Source: a virus. Taken from it: DNA of 20,337 nucleotides. The translations under genes were made by a program, and so were the position numbers. Numbering within the stretch: the stretch's first letter is position 1; each line of letters opens with the position of its first letter. Below are positions 9,001 through 14,800 of this stretch, in pieces. Where the stretch lies: positions 1 to 20,337 of IMG/VR virus record IMGVR_UViG_3300020183_000570. The stretch is one strand, 5' to 3'. A model generated the notes under the pieces. That model saw nothing but the letters and a program-made list of their open reading frames with translations. It had not been told where the DNA came from and did not search any database.

Positions 9001-10250
9001 CTGATTCTGATGTTATAAATGTAGATGTAATCCCATCAATTAAAGTTGGTGATAAGGTAAAATTAGTTGATCAATTGCGTGGTTTAAAAAATGTTTATAC
9101 ACAAAAACAAAGAGTTGTTTCAGAAGTAGAAACTGTTGATACTGTCTATACAAATATTTACCATGGTCCAGGAATTTCTTCAGATTCATCTTTAACAAGG
9201 ACAATAGAATGGTGTAAACAAAAAGAAGATTTTTATCTTGATGAACGATTAATATCTAAAAGTAGGGAGGAACTAAACTCTAACATATTCCCCGCGACTA
9301 ATGTAATTAGACCAATAGGTGTTGGAAGTACATCAATTTTTGTTCAAAATTCAATAATTTTATTTGACTATAATCCAGAAATTCTTCCCGAAGCAAAAAA
9401 ATCTTTAAATATCATTTCACAAGAACAAAACGTAGTGGCAATTGCAACAGCAATTGTATCAATAGCAGGCACGATTGCAAGTGTTGTAGTAACTAATGGA
9501 GGGACTGGATACTCTACAGCACCCTCTATTGTAATATCCAAATCACAAACTAATGCTTCTGCAATTGCAACATGCACTGTAAGTGGAATAGGAACCATAT
9601 CTTCAATTGAAATAACAAGTTCTGGATTTGGATATACTTCTTCAAATCCCCCGCAAATTTTAATCAGTCAAGATCCAGTTAAAATTGAAACTATAACTAA
9701 TGTAAATTTTGAAGGAGATTTTGGAATAATTACTGGAATTGGAACAACTAATATTTCCGGTGTCTCTACTGGATTAGTTTTTGATTTTTATATTCCAAAA
9801 GATTCTGCTTTGAGAAATTCTAGTGAAGTTGGAGTTGCTTTGACTATTTCTGGTATTCAAACTGGATATTATTTTACAATTTATAATTCAGTCATTGGAA
9901 ATGGAGTAACTTCAATTAATGATGATAATAGTGTTCTTGGAATTGGAACTTCATATCTAGATAATGTCTATCAAGCTTTTAATGTTAAAATTGTGTCAGC
10001 AGATGCTTTTGGTATTGGGAACACGACAGATGTTGTAAGAGTTATCTCTAGTGTATCATCTTACAATAATTTGACAGGAATTGGTAGCAGTCAATTCTTT
10101 GGAATGTTTAGTTGGGGAAGATTATATGACTTTGATAGATCATCATCTCCAAAAGTTTTCCCTCTTACTATAGAGAATGGTATAACAGGATTATCGACCT
10201 CTCCACTAATTGTCAGAGTAAATCCAATGAGGTCTCTATATACATCATAA
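3..10250 (+). CDS. Giant modular virion structural protein with YHYH-like domain (5' partial; gp7-position baseplate or fibre protein)
   Basis: The frame is open from the left edge, so the true start lies outside the window; 3415 residues are visible. The segment before the TTG at 480 is clearly coding: it reads on as GILINGVELLNYK, YYGPIESIDVLSGG and YDVINPP, phrases I associate with giant structural proteins of T4-like cyanophages. In visible numbering: Gly/Tyr beta-repeats at about 122-560, a YHYH-like domain at about 647-762, repeats built on HxLxxGDxVxY, a conserved block around 1840-1880 (DYYQNFSYSIKSRVP), a tandem duplication at about 2080-2322, two FDG-type units near 2623 and 2918, and TIEWCKQKEDFYLD near 3067. 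I see no signal peptide, membrane segment or enzyme motif. Position directly before gp8 suggests a wedge or peripheral baseplate role in place of T4 gp7 (1032 residues), but I see no sequence similarity to gp7. Function is inferred; the reading frame is certain. Confidence 0.85.
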   Translation, partial: GDIISLTSSSDVFSNKIKNYFVKKIDGDVIRLSISNSNIAKNVFETFSNYLEESVTVTLTPLDNKNKILETQKLVRKISTPVESKIKKAETLPETKVGILINGVELLNYKAKEVVYYGPIESIDVLSGGENYDVINPPIVEITDSTGIGATGTCAVKGSLQDIEIIESGFDYLEVPNIIITGRNGTGAKAEAKLSSIYHDVYFNSLGVSTSSGGFISTTANIIGFNTEHKFNNGESVIYNSFDGIKIGIGSTSGDLSTKSYLQDNSIYFVSILNDSQIKLHNNADDAIKNINEINITGFGEGNQRFRSTQRKNILSSVKIISAGENYENKKRVVSSLGISTANSAIIIKNHDYKNGELVTYSTTGTAISGLDTSQNYYVTVIDEDTFRLSLAGVGTTLSKENYLTNQYAQLKSKGSGNHIFNYPPINVSLSGRIGISRTDSTKFNAVINPKFRGSLTSIQITSNGTGYGSTDIINFDQQPSINLNTGKNAVVKPVIVGDKIDSVVILNQGQDYNSTPTLTFRGSGSYAKLTPIIQNGKLVSVKVVNGGIGFSTNRSEIIVESSGKGSKLRANIKKWTVNNVEKYKKVFAENNDDGLLISGYNNDLQYVNLFAPRNLRKIVPSKNINGSNNYLQNDLVFTSNEILSTNHSPILGWSYDGHPIYGPYGYSNITGGAIKALKPGYELLPSLDRPPGFNPGFFIEDYIFTNSGDLDESNGRFCKTPDFPNGVYAYFCTINDELNGYDTAYGNYRRPKFPYAIGSVYHSVPEQFNYLRSSNQNDVNLNDDNYIRNTYPYKLNFPESDYEGFIEPYKKVNQIGVINSASSGFISKVGIVSAGYDYKVGDKIIFNNEGTQGRGCSAKISEIFETRNVSLQSAVTTVNNITLNILTPIGLVEGISTIPHGLKNLDVVNISGVSSDSFSNLSGFYTIDVPDNKFVLSAGIGTTGSTGITTHLTFSNSVNEDLIKQNDVLKITSSGVGTEKLLVIGVDPVFNRVRVKREHDGTSGYAYTAFTLVEEDPRRFRYNSGFSTSAVTQLRRKIFFDPSASVSIGTVGSGSTIFYFVGSSLQSKFIDLQSIYLPKHNLNNGQKLIYSNEGRTSLSVSTDRTITYALPNRSEVYIAKINEDLIGISTSLIGIGSTGGFTGIGTNAFLLYFTSLGTGTFHSFETQENQLTAKVEKNIATITTKQNHNLNKGDIIRVEVNPGISTTIAVKYNSTNRRVVLNPRTFTSSGINTSLSVISINDHNYITGDKVIYVSSNPATGLISNNIYYIVKVDKDTFKLTESFYQSNSSSPKFVSIMSTGGASHELSQVNPPLTITKGYTLNFDLSDPSLADLDGGSLSQSFEFDLYHSLSFADKFVTSLQSDIFEVTKTGVVGVTNDAKLSLKILDTIPNKLYYKLTPLIGKSYLSKEKSEIIIDKDVLDFNSITFIESKYNQTYTISGIGSTTINFNTNSFPEFSNYNQFNSKIKYITKEPHATGSINKIDVIFGGKGYASLPGVSSVSSLNGSGAILLPQSDSIGYIQKSTIQSPGFEYLSDKTLKPIAQLPQRLYVEQLYSIDSVGLTSGGKFYSSPPNFVVIDSINGDIKSEVLLEGELSGNVISNVKILKNTKTLYGNAKIIAINNTNGIGLTNISYNPSTKNVTINLASGFSTSRSFPFKIGSKIFIEGIGITSTGNGYNSSDYDYNLFTLTGVTSAIGGSTGTLTFKFDENPGEFSRLLSLQNGTNSYGRVVPESYLPSFNPKISVGEFKYNKGENVFVNNEKVGVIEKWDSIFKLLKIRNYSRKINPGEILRGGATDNRSIVIQPYDSYADLQVNAFNETVKDYTGDIGKLNTFLQVLQDGDYYQNFSYSIKSRVPIEKWNEKVNSLTHTAGFKKFSDLQVESENTTSTITVLSSDAEVLVDIIENKDFDCYEDYAISRELTKTFGNSLTSSQIYFDSLRLLDYTEFVTNRVLEIDDISVDFDDTPSIFNYAVVGTFDVTKYNAAQFYILIKDSRYFGEKEIIIVNVIYDGANGYLTAYGRNETVLDLGSFGFRRSGNNGEVLFYPSKYEYNSYNMANISISLSSPGISGIGSTSLGNVVSFASTAVAISSSPSPTENTIISIPTTNFSSAKVLLSASSNDTDIQFVEVNLTNVGSNVHYQIFGDVDSGDFTPAFGSGIVGQVGVTTSVDKMLVTFTPNPDLTVNVRGMSISIGNTSSVGVGTTILYKGELSSHYVSIASTSTPIETNVAGFSTALPDPHDGALYYVQVHDTTNNQIQFSEIVLTVDSEFNPSVSEYVSIYSNGSLGQIGAAKTTNNCNLTFTPNQNIDTQVRVLQKTLQVTPKQNPVEIDLESSLISSDVIPLGFEGTQISLKRDFNLKHRESPIFKKVVNGSSSEVVDIVNDTISVPNHFFVTGEKIDYSTTGTKIGIATTTIAGIGTTDLLPSSLYAVKINENILKFADTPEKALKLIPETLNIQNVGVGNSHTFASNHKSNSKSIICIDNIIQNPVVSTAKTSFVTQDTDEVSTTSIVYFDNIDGFYAKDLIKINNEFLLITDVGIGGTNRVACRREQLGTTSQIHSTGSIITKHDGNYNIVDDIIYFVEAPHGGEESERYSSFQGRIFLRSEPVGSSNTAYHQNAIFDDITDQFDGKRNKFSLKSNGIPVTGIVSSSSVSAGILLINNIFQKPKYPATGIAQTYTYEVIQNSGISSVVFSGNPVGLTTTGITGPMKFDVNSSGLPRGGIIVSVGSTQGYGFQPLVSAGGSAIVSIAGTIQSVSIGNSGSGYRPGIQTSIVVSVATSSGRLPIGTASAANGNIVSIAITHVGSGYTTTNPPSIIIDAPLNYENIPLVYNSSNSGVGTEATIDIVVGYGNSVIDFNISNSGYGYSVGNVLTFAVGGSIGIPTLTSLSYSPFKLTVQEIFGDKFNAWYPGQFVVLDNFNSQFDGNKKIFTLKENGVISNFVSKKGSPIDLKQNLIVFINDVLQIPDNSYVFNGGSQIQFLEAPKSEDSVKVLFFKGSDSDVINVDVIPSIKVGDKVKLVDQLRGLKNVYTQKQRVVSEVETVDTVYTNIYHGPGISSDSSLTRTIEWCKQKEDFYLDERLISKSREELNSNIFPATNVIRPIGVGSTSIFVQNSIILFDYNPEILPEAKKSLNIISQEQNVVAIATAIVSIAGTIASVVVTNGGTGYSTAPSIVISKSQTNASAIATCTVSGIGTISSIEITSSGFGYTSSNPPQILISQDPVKIETITNVNFEGDFGIITGIGTTNISGVSTGLVFDFYIPKDSALRNSSEVGVALTISGIQTGYYFTIYNSVIGNGVTSINDDNSVLGIGTSYLDNVYQAFNVKIVSADAFGIGNTTDVVRVISSVSSYNNLTGIGSSQFFGMFSWGRLYDFDRSSSPKVFPLTIENGITGLSTSPLIVRVNPMRSLYTS
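366..546 (+). repeat. Gly/Tyr beta-repeat pair (giant protein, N-proximal)
   Basis: Two successive units of the pattern [I/V]xxxxxGGxxYxxxPxI are visible: IDVLSGGENYDVINPPIVEI and IEIIESGFDYLEVPNIIIT. They are separated by a Gly/Ala-rich linker (GIGATGTCAVKG). The same unit recurs many times downstream and in two neighbouring genes. The spacing of alternating hydrophobic residues suggests short beta-strands joined by a Gly-Tyr turn. Confidence 0.65.
1371..1692 (+). repeat. Cluster of three Gly/Tyr beta-repeat units (giant protein)
   Basis: Three consecutive units are visible: SIQITSNGTGYGSTDIINF, SVVILNQGQDYNSTPTLTF and SVKVVNGGIGFSTNRSEIIV. Each is followed by a segment that ends in a Gly-Ser/Gly-Lys turn and an Ala- or Lys-rich strand. 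The units are related at protein level but diverged at DNA level, so they are old duplications and not recent copies. Confidence 0.65.
1941..2288 (+). other. YHYH-like domain inside the giant structural protein
   Basis: Visible residues about 647-762 carry the landmarks of the YHYH domain family: HSPILGWSYDGHPIYGPYGY, then DLDESNGRF, then a Tyr-rich strand and KFPYAIGSVYH. The DGxPIYGPYG core (657-666) is intact. The family's namesake Tyr-His-Tyr-His strand reads YAYF here (729-732), and the usual Cys-Asn of the preceding loop reads Ser-Asn. Cys698-like and Cys733-like residues flank the strand (RFCK and YFCT). The domain's biochemical role is not established; in this setting it is probably a structural insert in a virion protein. 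Confidence 0.7.
6240..6968 (+). repeat. Tandem ~100-residue internal duplication in the giant protein
   Basis: Two adjacent segments align by eye. Unit 1 (about 6240-6586) runs VSFASTAV, IQFVEVNLTNVGSN, GQVGVTT, LVTFTPNPDLTVNVR. Unit 2 (about 6648-6968) runs VSIASTST, IQFSEIVLTVDSEF, GQIGAAKTT, NLTFTPNQNIDTQVR. Order and spacing of landmarks are the same in both. Identity is moderate, so the duplication is old. The units are joined by a GVGTT turn and look like beta-sandwich-type modules; no named family is assigned. Confidence 0.7.
7869..8064 (+). repeat. FDG-type repeat module, copy 1
   Basis: The segment DDITDQFDGKRNKFSLKSNG is followed about 20 residues on by GILLINNIFQKPKYPATG. A second copy lies at 8754-8993 in the same gene. 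The pattern (QFDG, then F-x-L, then a strand naming an 'N-x-[I/V]-[F/L]-Q-x-P' turn) is one I recognise from large marine myovirus structural proteins, where it occurs in series. It is probably a small all-beta unit. A less complete relative, IICIDNIIQNPVV, lies at about 7440. Confidence 0.65.
8169..8643 (+). repeat. Cluster of Gly/Tyr beta-repeat units (giant protein)
   Basis: At least four units lie close together: IIVSVGSTQGYGFQPLV, SVSIGNSGSGYRPGIQT, SIAITHVGSGYTTTNPPSII and DFNISNSGYGYSVGNVLTF. This is the densest stretch of the unit in the window. The cores are near the GGSGYT type also found in the gp8 homologue and in the 2550-residue protein. Confidence 0.7.
8754..8993 (+). repeat. 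FDG-type repeat module, copy 2
   Basis: The segment LDNFNSQFDGNKKIFTLKEN is followed by LIVFINDVLQIPDNSYVF and then IQFLEAPKSEDSVKVLFFKG. It matches copy 1 at 7869-8064 at the QFDG strand and the [I/V]-N-[D/N]-x-[L/F]-Q turn. This copy is the more complete of the two, with the closing 'F-x-x-A-P' strand intact. Confidence 0.65.
9426..9681 (+). repeat. Two well-conserved Gly/Tyr beta-repeat units (giant protein, C-proximal)
   Basis: The pair reads SVVVTNGGTGYSTAPSIVIS and SIEITSSGFGYTSSNPPQIL. Each follows an Ala/Ile-rich strand (AIVSIAGTIA and ATCTVSGIGTIS). The period is about 43 residues. The first unit is nearly identical in pattern to the TNGGSGYT unit of the gp8 homologue at about 11046. 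Confidence 0.7.
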
Positions 10251-10257
10251 ATAAATA
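10246..10257 (+). promoter_or_regulatory. Candidate T4-type late promoter (CATAAATA / AATAAATA) before gp8
   Basis: CATAAATA (10246-10253) overlaps AATAAATA (10250-10257). Both fit the NATAAATA late promoter motif described for T4-like cyanophages and differ from T4's TATAAATA only at the first base. The motif overlaps the TAA stop of the giant gene. Transcription would start about six bases after the motif, near 10259 or 10263, leaving only 6-10 bases before the gp8 ATG. The motif is seen directly; its activity is inferred. Confidence 0.5.
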
Positions 10258-10268
10258 AAAAACCCTAA

Positions 10269-11843
10269 ATGGCTGCTATAATTACAAATCAATTTAGAAT
10301 TCTTAATGCAGATAACTTATTAACTGGTATTGCTTCTACCGGTTCAAATAGTTATTATATGTTTGTTGGTCTGCCTAATGCTAACGAAGTTAGTTCAAAT
10401 TGGGATACCAATACACCAAGTCCAGTAGACAATTTTGACGAGTATAATAATTTCTGGGAAAGTATTATTGCATTAAAAAAATTAAATCAATCTGATATTT
10501 CTAAGGTAATTAGAAAAATTACATGGTCATCTGGAACCACCTATGACATGTATAAACATAATTATTCAGCAAATAATCCAGCCCCAAATAGTGGGGCAAC
10601 AAATCTTTACGACTCTAATTTTTATGTAATCAATAGTGATTATAGAGTTTATATATGCATTAATAACGGTACTGACCCAGAAAATATTCAAGGGAAACCC
10701 TCATTAGATGAACCAACTTTTATTGACCTAGAGCCAAGAGCAGCTGGAATAAGTGGAGATGGATACGTTTGGAAATACTTATACACGATTAAACCATCTG
10801 ATATTATAAAATTTGATTCAACAAATTATATCTCAGTTCCAAATAATTGGGCAACAAGTACTGATGTAGCATCAGTAAGAGATAATGCATCTAATAGCAA
10901 ACAAATAAAAACAGTCAATATTATTGATAGGGGTGAAGGTTATACACCAAATACTTACAACAATATTCCCATTAAAGGAAATGGAAGAGAAGCTCTTTGC
11001 TCCGTTGTTGTTTCTGCTGATCAAAAAGTATCTTCAATTACTGTAACAAATGGTGGATCTGGATATACTTATGCAACAGTTGATTTAAATTCCGCAGGAA
11101 TTACAAATACAAGCACAGATAAAGATGCTGAATTTGAAGTTATTATTCCACCATCAGGAGGTCACGGATTTGATATCTATCGTGAGTTAGGTGCAAATAA
11201 AACAATGGTCTATTCAAGATTTGAAAATGATAGTTTGGATCCAGATTTTGTAGTTGGTAATCAATTTGCAAGAATTGGAATTATAAAAAATCCTACTTTT
11301 TATAATTCAACTACAGTACTAACTAAACAAAAAGCAAGTGCTTTGTACGCACTAAAGTTAACTGGTTTGACAACTTCAACTATTTTTACTTTAGATTCCG
11401 AAATAAGTCAGACAATTGGTATTGGATCTACTGCTGTTGGAAAAATAGCATCTTGGGACAATGTTACTGGAGTTGTTAAATATTGGCAAGAAAGAAAATT
11501 ATCAATATCTACACAAAGAGATGCGTATAATAACCCAATTTCACCAAAGTATGGTTATGAACTGCATGATTTTAGACCATTACCAGACACTGGTGGATCT
11601 ATAACTATTTTTGGAGGGACTAATAATTTAGCAATCCAAACAAACTTTGGAACAACAAACAATCCAGGTATATCTACTGAGATAAATAACTTTACCTACT
11701 TTCTTGGTCAAACATTTATAAATGGTGCATCGTCTCCTGAAGTACAAAAGTATTCGGGAGACATCATATATGTAGACAACAGGCCGTCAGTCATCAGAAC
11801 TTCCAATCAAAAGGAAGACATTAAAATTATACTGCAGTTTTAA
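10269..11843 (+). CDS. 8: Baseplate wedge subunit gp8 homologue
   Basis: This 524-residue protein is homologous to T4 gp8 (334 residues), a wedge protein that joins the early baseplate wedge assembly. Shared landmarks seen by eye are an N-terminal FVGxPxxxSS region followed by W-E-S-I-I and a Lys/Arg-rich strand; GDGYVWKYLYTIKPSD at 163-178, matching T4 GDGYVWEYLFEIPPD; YISVPNN, matching YIVVPWP; and the C-terminus GDIIYVDNRPSVIRTSNQ, matching T4 GEMIYMENRPPIIMAMDQ, with the chain ending ILQF versus ILFTF. About 190 extra residues lie mostly after residue 200, including two Gly/Tyr beta-repeats at about 215-275. A conserved GGHGFDIYRELGANK segment follows at 297. The ATG has no Shine-Dalgarno sequence and lies 18 bases after the giant gene, under a candidate late promoter. 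Confidence 0.9.
   Translation: MAAIITNQFRILNADNLLTGIASTGSNSYYMFVGLPNANEVSSNWDTNTPSPVDNFDEYNNFWESIIALKKLNQSDISKVIRKITWSSGTTYDMYKHNYSANNPAPNSGATNLYDSNFYVINSDYRVYICINNGTDPENIQGKPSLDEPTFIDLEPRAAGISGDGYVWKYLYTIKPSDIIKFDSTNYISVPNNWATSTDVASVRDNASNSKQIKTVNIIDRGEGYTPNTYNNIPIKGNGREALCSVVVSADQKVSSITVTNGGSGYTYATVDLNSAGITNTSTDKDAEFEVIIPPSGGHGFDIYRELGANKTMVYSRFENDSLDPDFVVGNQFARIGIIKNPTFYNSTTVLTKQKASALYALKLTGLTTSTIFTLDSEISQTIGIGSTAVGKIASWDNVTGVVKYWQERKLSISTQRDAYNNPISPKYGYELHDFRPLPDTGGSITIFGGTNNLAIQTNFGTTNNPGISTEINNFTYFLGQTFINGASSPEVQKYSGDIIYVDNRPSVIRTSNQKEDIKIILQF
10905..11148 (+). repeat. Gly/Tyr beta-repeat insert within gp8
   Basis: Residues about 213-293 hold two units: TVNIIDRGEGYTPNTYNNIP and SITVTNGGSGYTYATVDL. 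T4 gp8 has no counterpart that I can recall at this point. The units closely resemble those of the upstream giant gene, which suggests transfer of a module between neighbouring genes or from a common phage pool. Confidence 0.65.
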
Positions 11844-11848
11844 CTATC

Positions 11849-14800
11849 ATGCCACAGGAAACTAATTTAAACAGAACTCCTTATTTTGATGATTACAACC
11901 CAAACAAGGATTTTTATAAAGTTCTTTTTAAGCCAGGATATCCTGTACAGGCTAGAGAGTTAACAACTTTACAGTCAATTTTACAAAATCAAATTGAAAA
12001 GTTTGGAACTCACTTCTTCAAAGAAGGTGCAAGAGTTATTCCTGGATCTGTAACTTATAATCTTAGATATAGAAGTGTTCAGATAGAACAAGAATTTTTA
12101 GGTCTTCCAGTATCTCTTTATAAAGATCAGTTAATAGGAAAACAAATTAAAGGATCTGTCAGTGGAGTAGTTGCTACTATCACCAATGTCCAAGTTAATC
12201 AGGATACTGGAAATACCATTCTTTTTATTAACTATGAAGGTTCCGGAACCAATTTCTCTGATACTACTTTTTCAGATGGTGAAAATTTATTAACTCTTTC
12301 TGATATAACATATGGATTAGCAAATATAATACCAACAGGTGAAGAATTTGCTAGAACTTTAAATTCTAATTCAACTAGTATTGGTTCAGCAGTTTTTATT
12401 TCCGAAGGTGTCTACTTTATTAGAGGATATTTTGTTAGAGTTGAAGATCAAATCTTAGTTTTAGATCCTTTTTCTTCAACACCATCTTATAGAGTTGGAT
12501 TGTTTATAAATGAGGAAATTATAACTTCAGATATTGATGAAAGTTTATATGATAATTCTAGAGGATTTTCAAACTATACAGCTCCTGGAGCAGATAGATT
12601 AAAAATTTCAACAACTTTATCAAAAAAAGAAATTGATAATTTTGATGATGAAAATTTTATTGAACTTTTAAGATTAAATGAAGGAGTTTTAGAAAAAATA
12701 GTTGACAAAACTCAATATAATATCATTGCAGAAGAATTAGCCAGAAGAACTTTTGATGAATCTGGGGATTACTATGTTTCTCCTTTTACAGTTATTGTTA
12801 AAAATACATTAAATGATAAGCAAGGAAATGACGGAATATATTTTGAAAATCAATTGACATCTGATGGAAATATTCCTTCGGATGACTTATTAACTTATAA
12901 AATTTCACCAGGTAAAGCATATATTAGAGGATTTGAAGTATATAAAGATTCACAATCTTTTATTGACATAGAAAAACCAAAAACAACATCATCCATTCAA
13001 TCTGAAGGTGTTGCTTTTAATTGTGGTCCATTAATTTTTGTCAATAATGTTCTTGGTCAACCATCAGTAGGAATAGCAACAACAGCATTTTTAAGTTTAA
13101 GAAGTGAAAGAAAAGGAACTGGTATCGGAACAACTGGTGGTGAGATTGGTGTTGCTAGAGTATATGATTTTAATTACGTGAATTCAACTGGTGTAACAAC
13201 AACATATCAAATGAGGCTTTTTGATATTCAAACTTACACCAATGTAGGATTTAATACTTTTATAACGTTACCAGCTTCTACCTTAATTGAAGGAAAATCT
13301 AGTGGTGCTAAAGGATACGTAACGTCTTCAATCTCTAACGCTCAAGAAGCAGTTTTATATAACGTTACTGGAAAATTTGTTAAAAATGAAGCAATTAATG
13401 TTAGTGGAATTTCTACATATGGTCATATTGTAAAATCAATAAGAGATTATAAATTATCAGATGTAAATTCTGTTTTTTCATATAGAAATGGAGCAACAGC
13501 AGATACTGGATTTACAGCTGATATTTTATTAAATGCAGAAACACCACCCACATTAAACATTGTAAATACTGCAGCAAAAATTACTGTTCCATCTTTCACA
13601 ATAAGTGCTGCTGATCCAGATACAGGAATTAGTACTGTAACTTCAACCACAACTAATTTTATTGGAATTGCTACAATTGGAAATATCGTAAGTTATAATC
13701 AACCTGGATTTTCTACTGTTACTTTTAATAAAATTGTAGAAATTTCAGAAAGTGGTAGAATTTTAGGAATTTCGTCTGTTAGAACAGTAAAAGACATTTG
13801 TCATGGAAACACTCCTTTATCAATAGTTAATACGAGTGAATTTTCTATTAGGTCTTCAAGAATTGAAAATGTTTCTGCCCCATCTTTTATAGCCGCACTT
13901 TCAAAAACCAACGTATCAACAATTGATACAGAGTCAACCGATATTATTGTCAAGAGACAATATAATATTGCTTCTTTTAGTGGAAATTCTATTTCGGCTC
14001 CAACACTTGATACTGATTACATTTATCAACCATTTAATGATGAAAGATATTGTTTAACATATTCTAATGGTAAAGTTGAACCACTAACATCAGATAAATT
14101 TAAGTTTTCTAGTGGATTTAAAACTTTAGAAATTAAAAATTTAAGTGTTGCAAGTGGATCAAATGCTACCTTATTAGTTTCTTTAAAGAAAGGTAAGTTA
14201 AAAGAAAAAGTTAAAAAACTCAATAAAGCAAATACTTTAATTATTAGCAGATCCAGCAATAGTGCTTCTGGAATTGGTGTTACAACTTTGAATGACGGAT
14301 TAACTTATAGTTTTGTTTATGGAACTAGAATTCAAGATAGAGAAATTTCTTTAAATATTTCAGATGTAACAAAGGTCTTAGGAATATATGAATCTTCAAC
14401 CACATCAGATCCAATTTTACCAAGTATAACTTTTGTTCCGGCATCTTTAACAGGTCCAAACAAAGTCGCAACAGATGTTTTGATTGGAGAAAATGTTATT
14501 GGTTCTGATAGTGATAGTGTTGCCATTGTTGTTTCTAAATCAACATCTTCCATTGAAATTGTTTATCTAAATCAATCGCAATTTACACCGGGAGAAATAA
14601 TTTCATTTAAGGATTCTGGAATAACTGGTATTTGTAATGTTGTCTCTGCTGGTGACAAAAATATTTCTTCAAATTATAAATTAGATAATGGGCAGAGATT
14701 GAATTTTTATGATTTTTCTAGAATTGAAAAAATAACAGAAACTTTCAATCCAACTAAAAAAATAAAAATAGTATTTCAAAATTACGTTGTAGAAACATCA

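Noticed and set aside
11844-11848. Programmed frameshift joining gp8 to the 2550-residue gene
   Set aside because: gp8 ends with its normal conserved C-terminus and the next gene begins with the conserved N-terminus of its family, so both are complete separate proteins.
12505-12513. TATAAATG/TATAAATT words within coding regions as promoters
   Set aside because: They lack the final A of the late motif, and none precedes a gene start.
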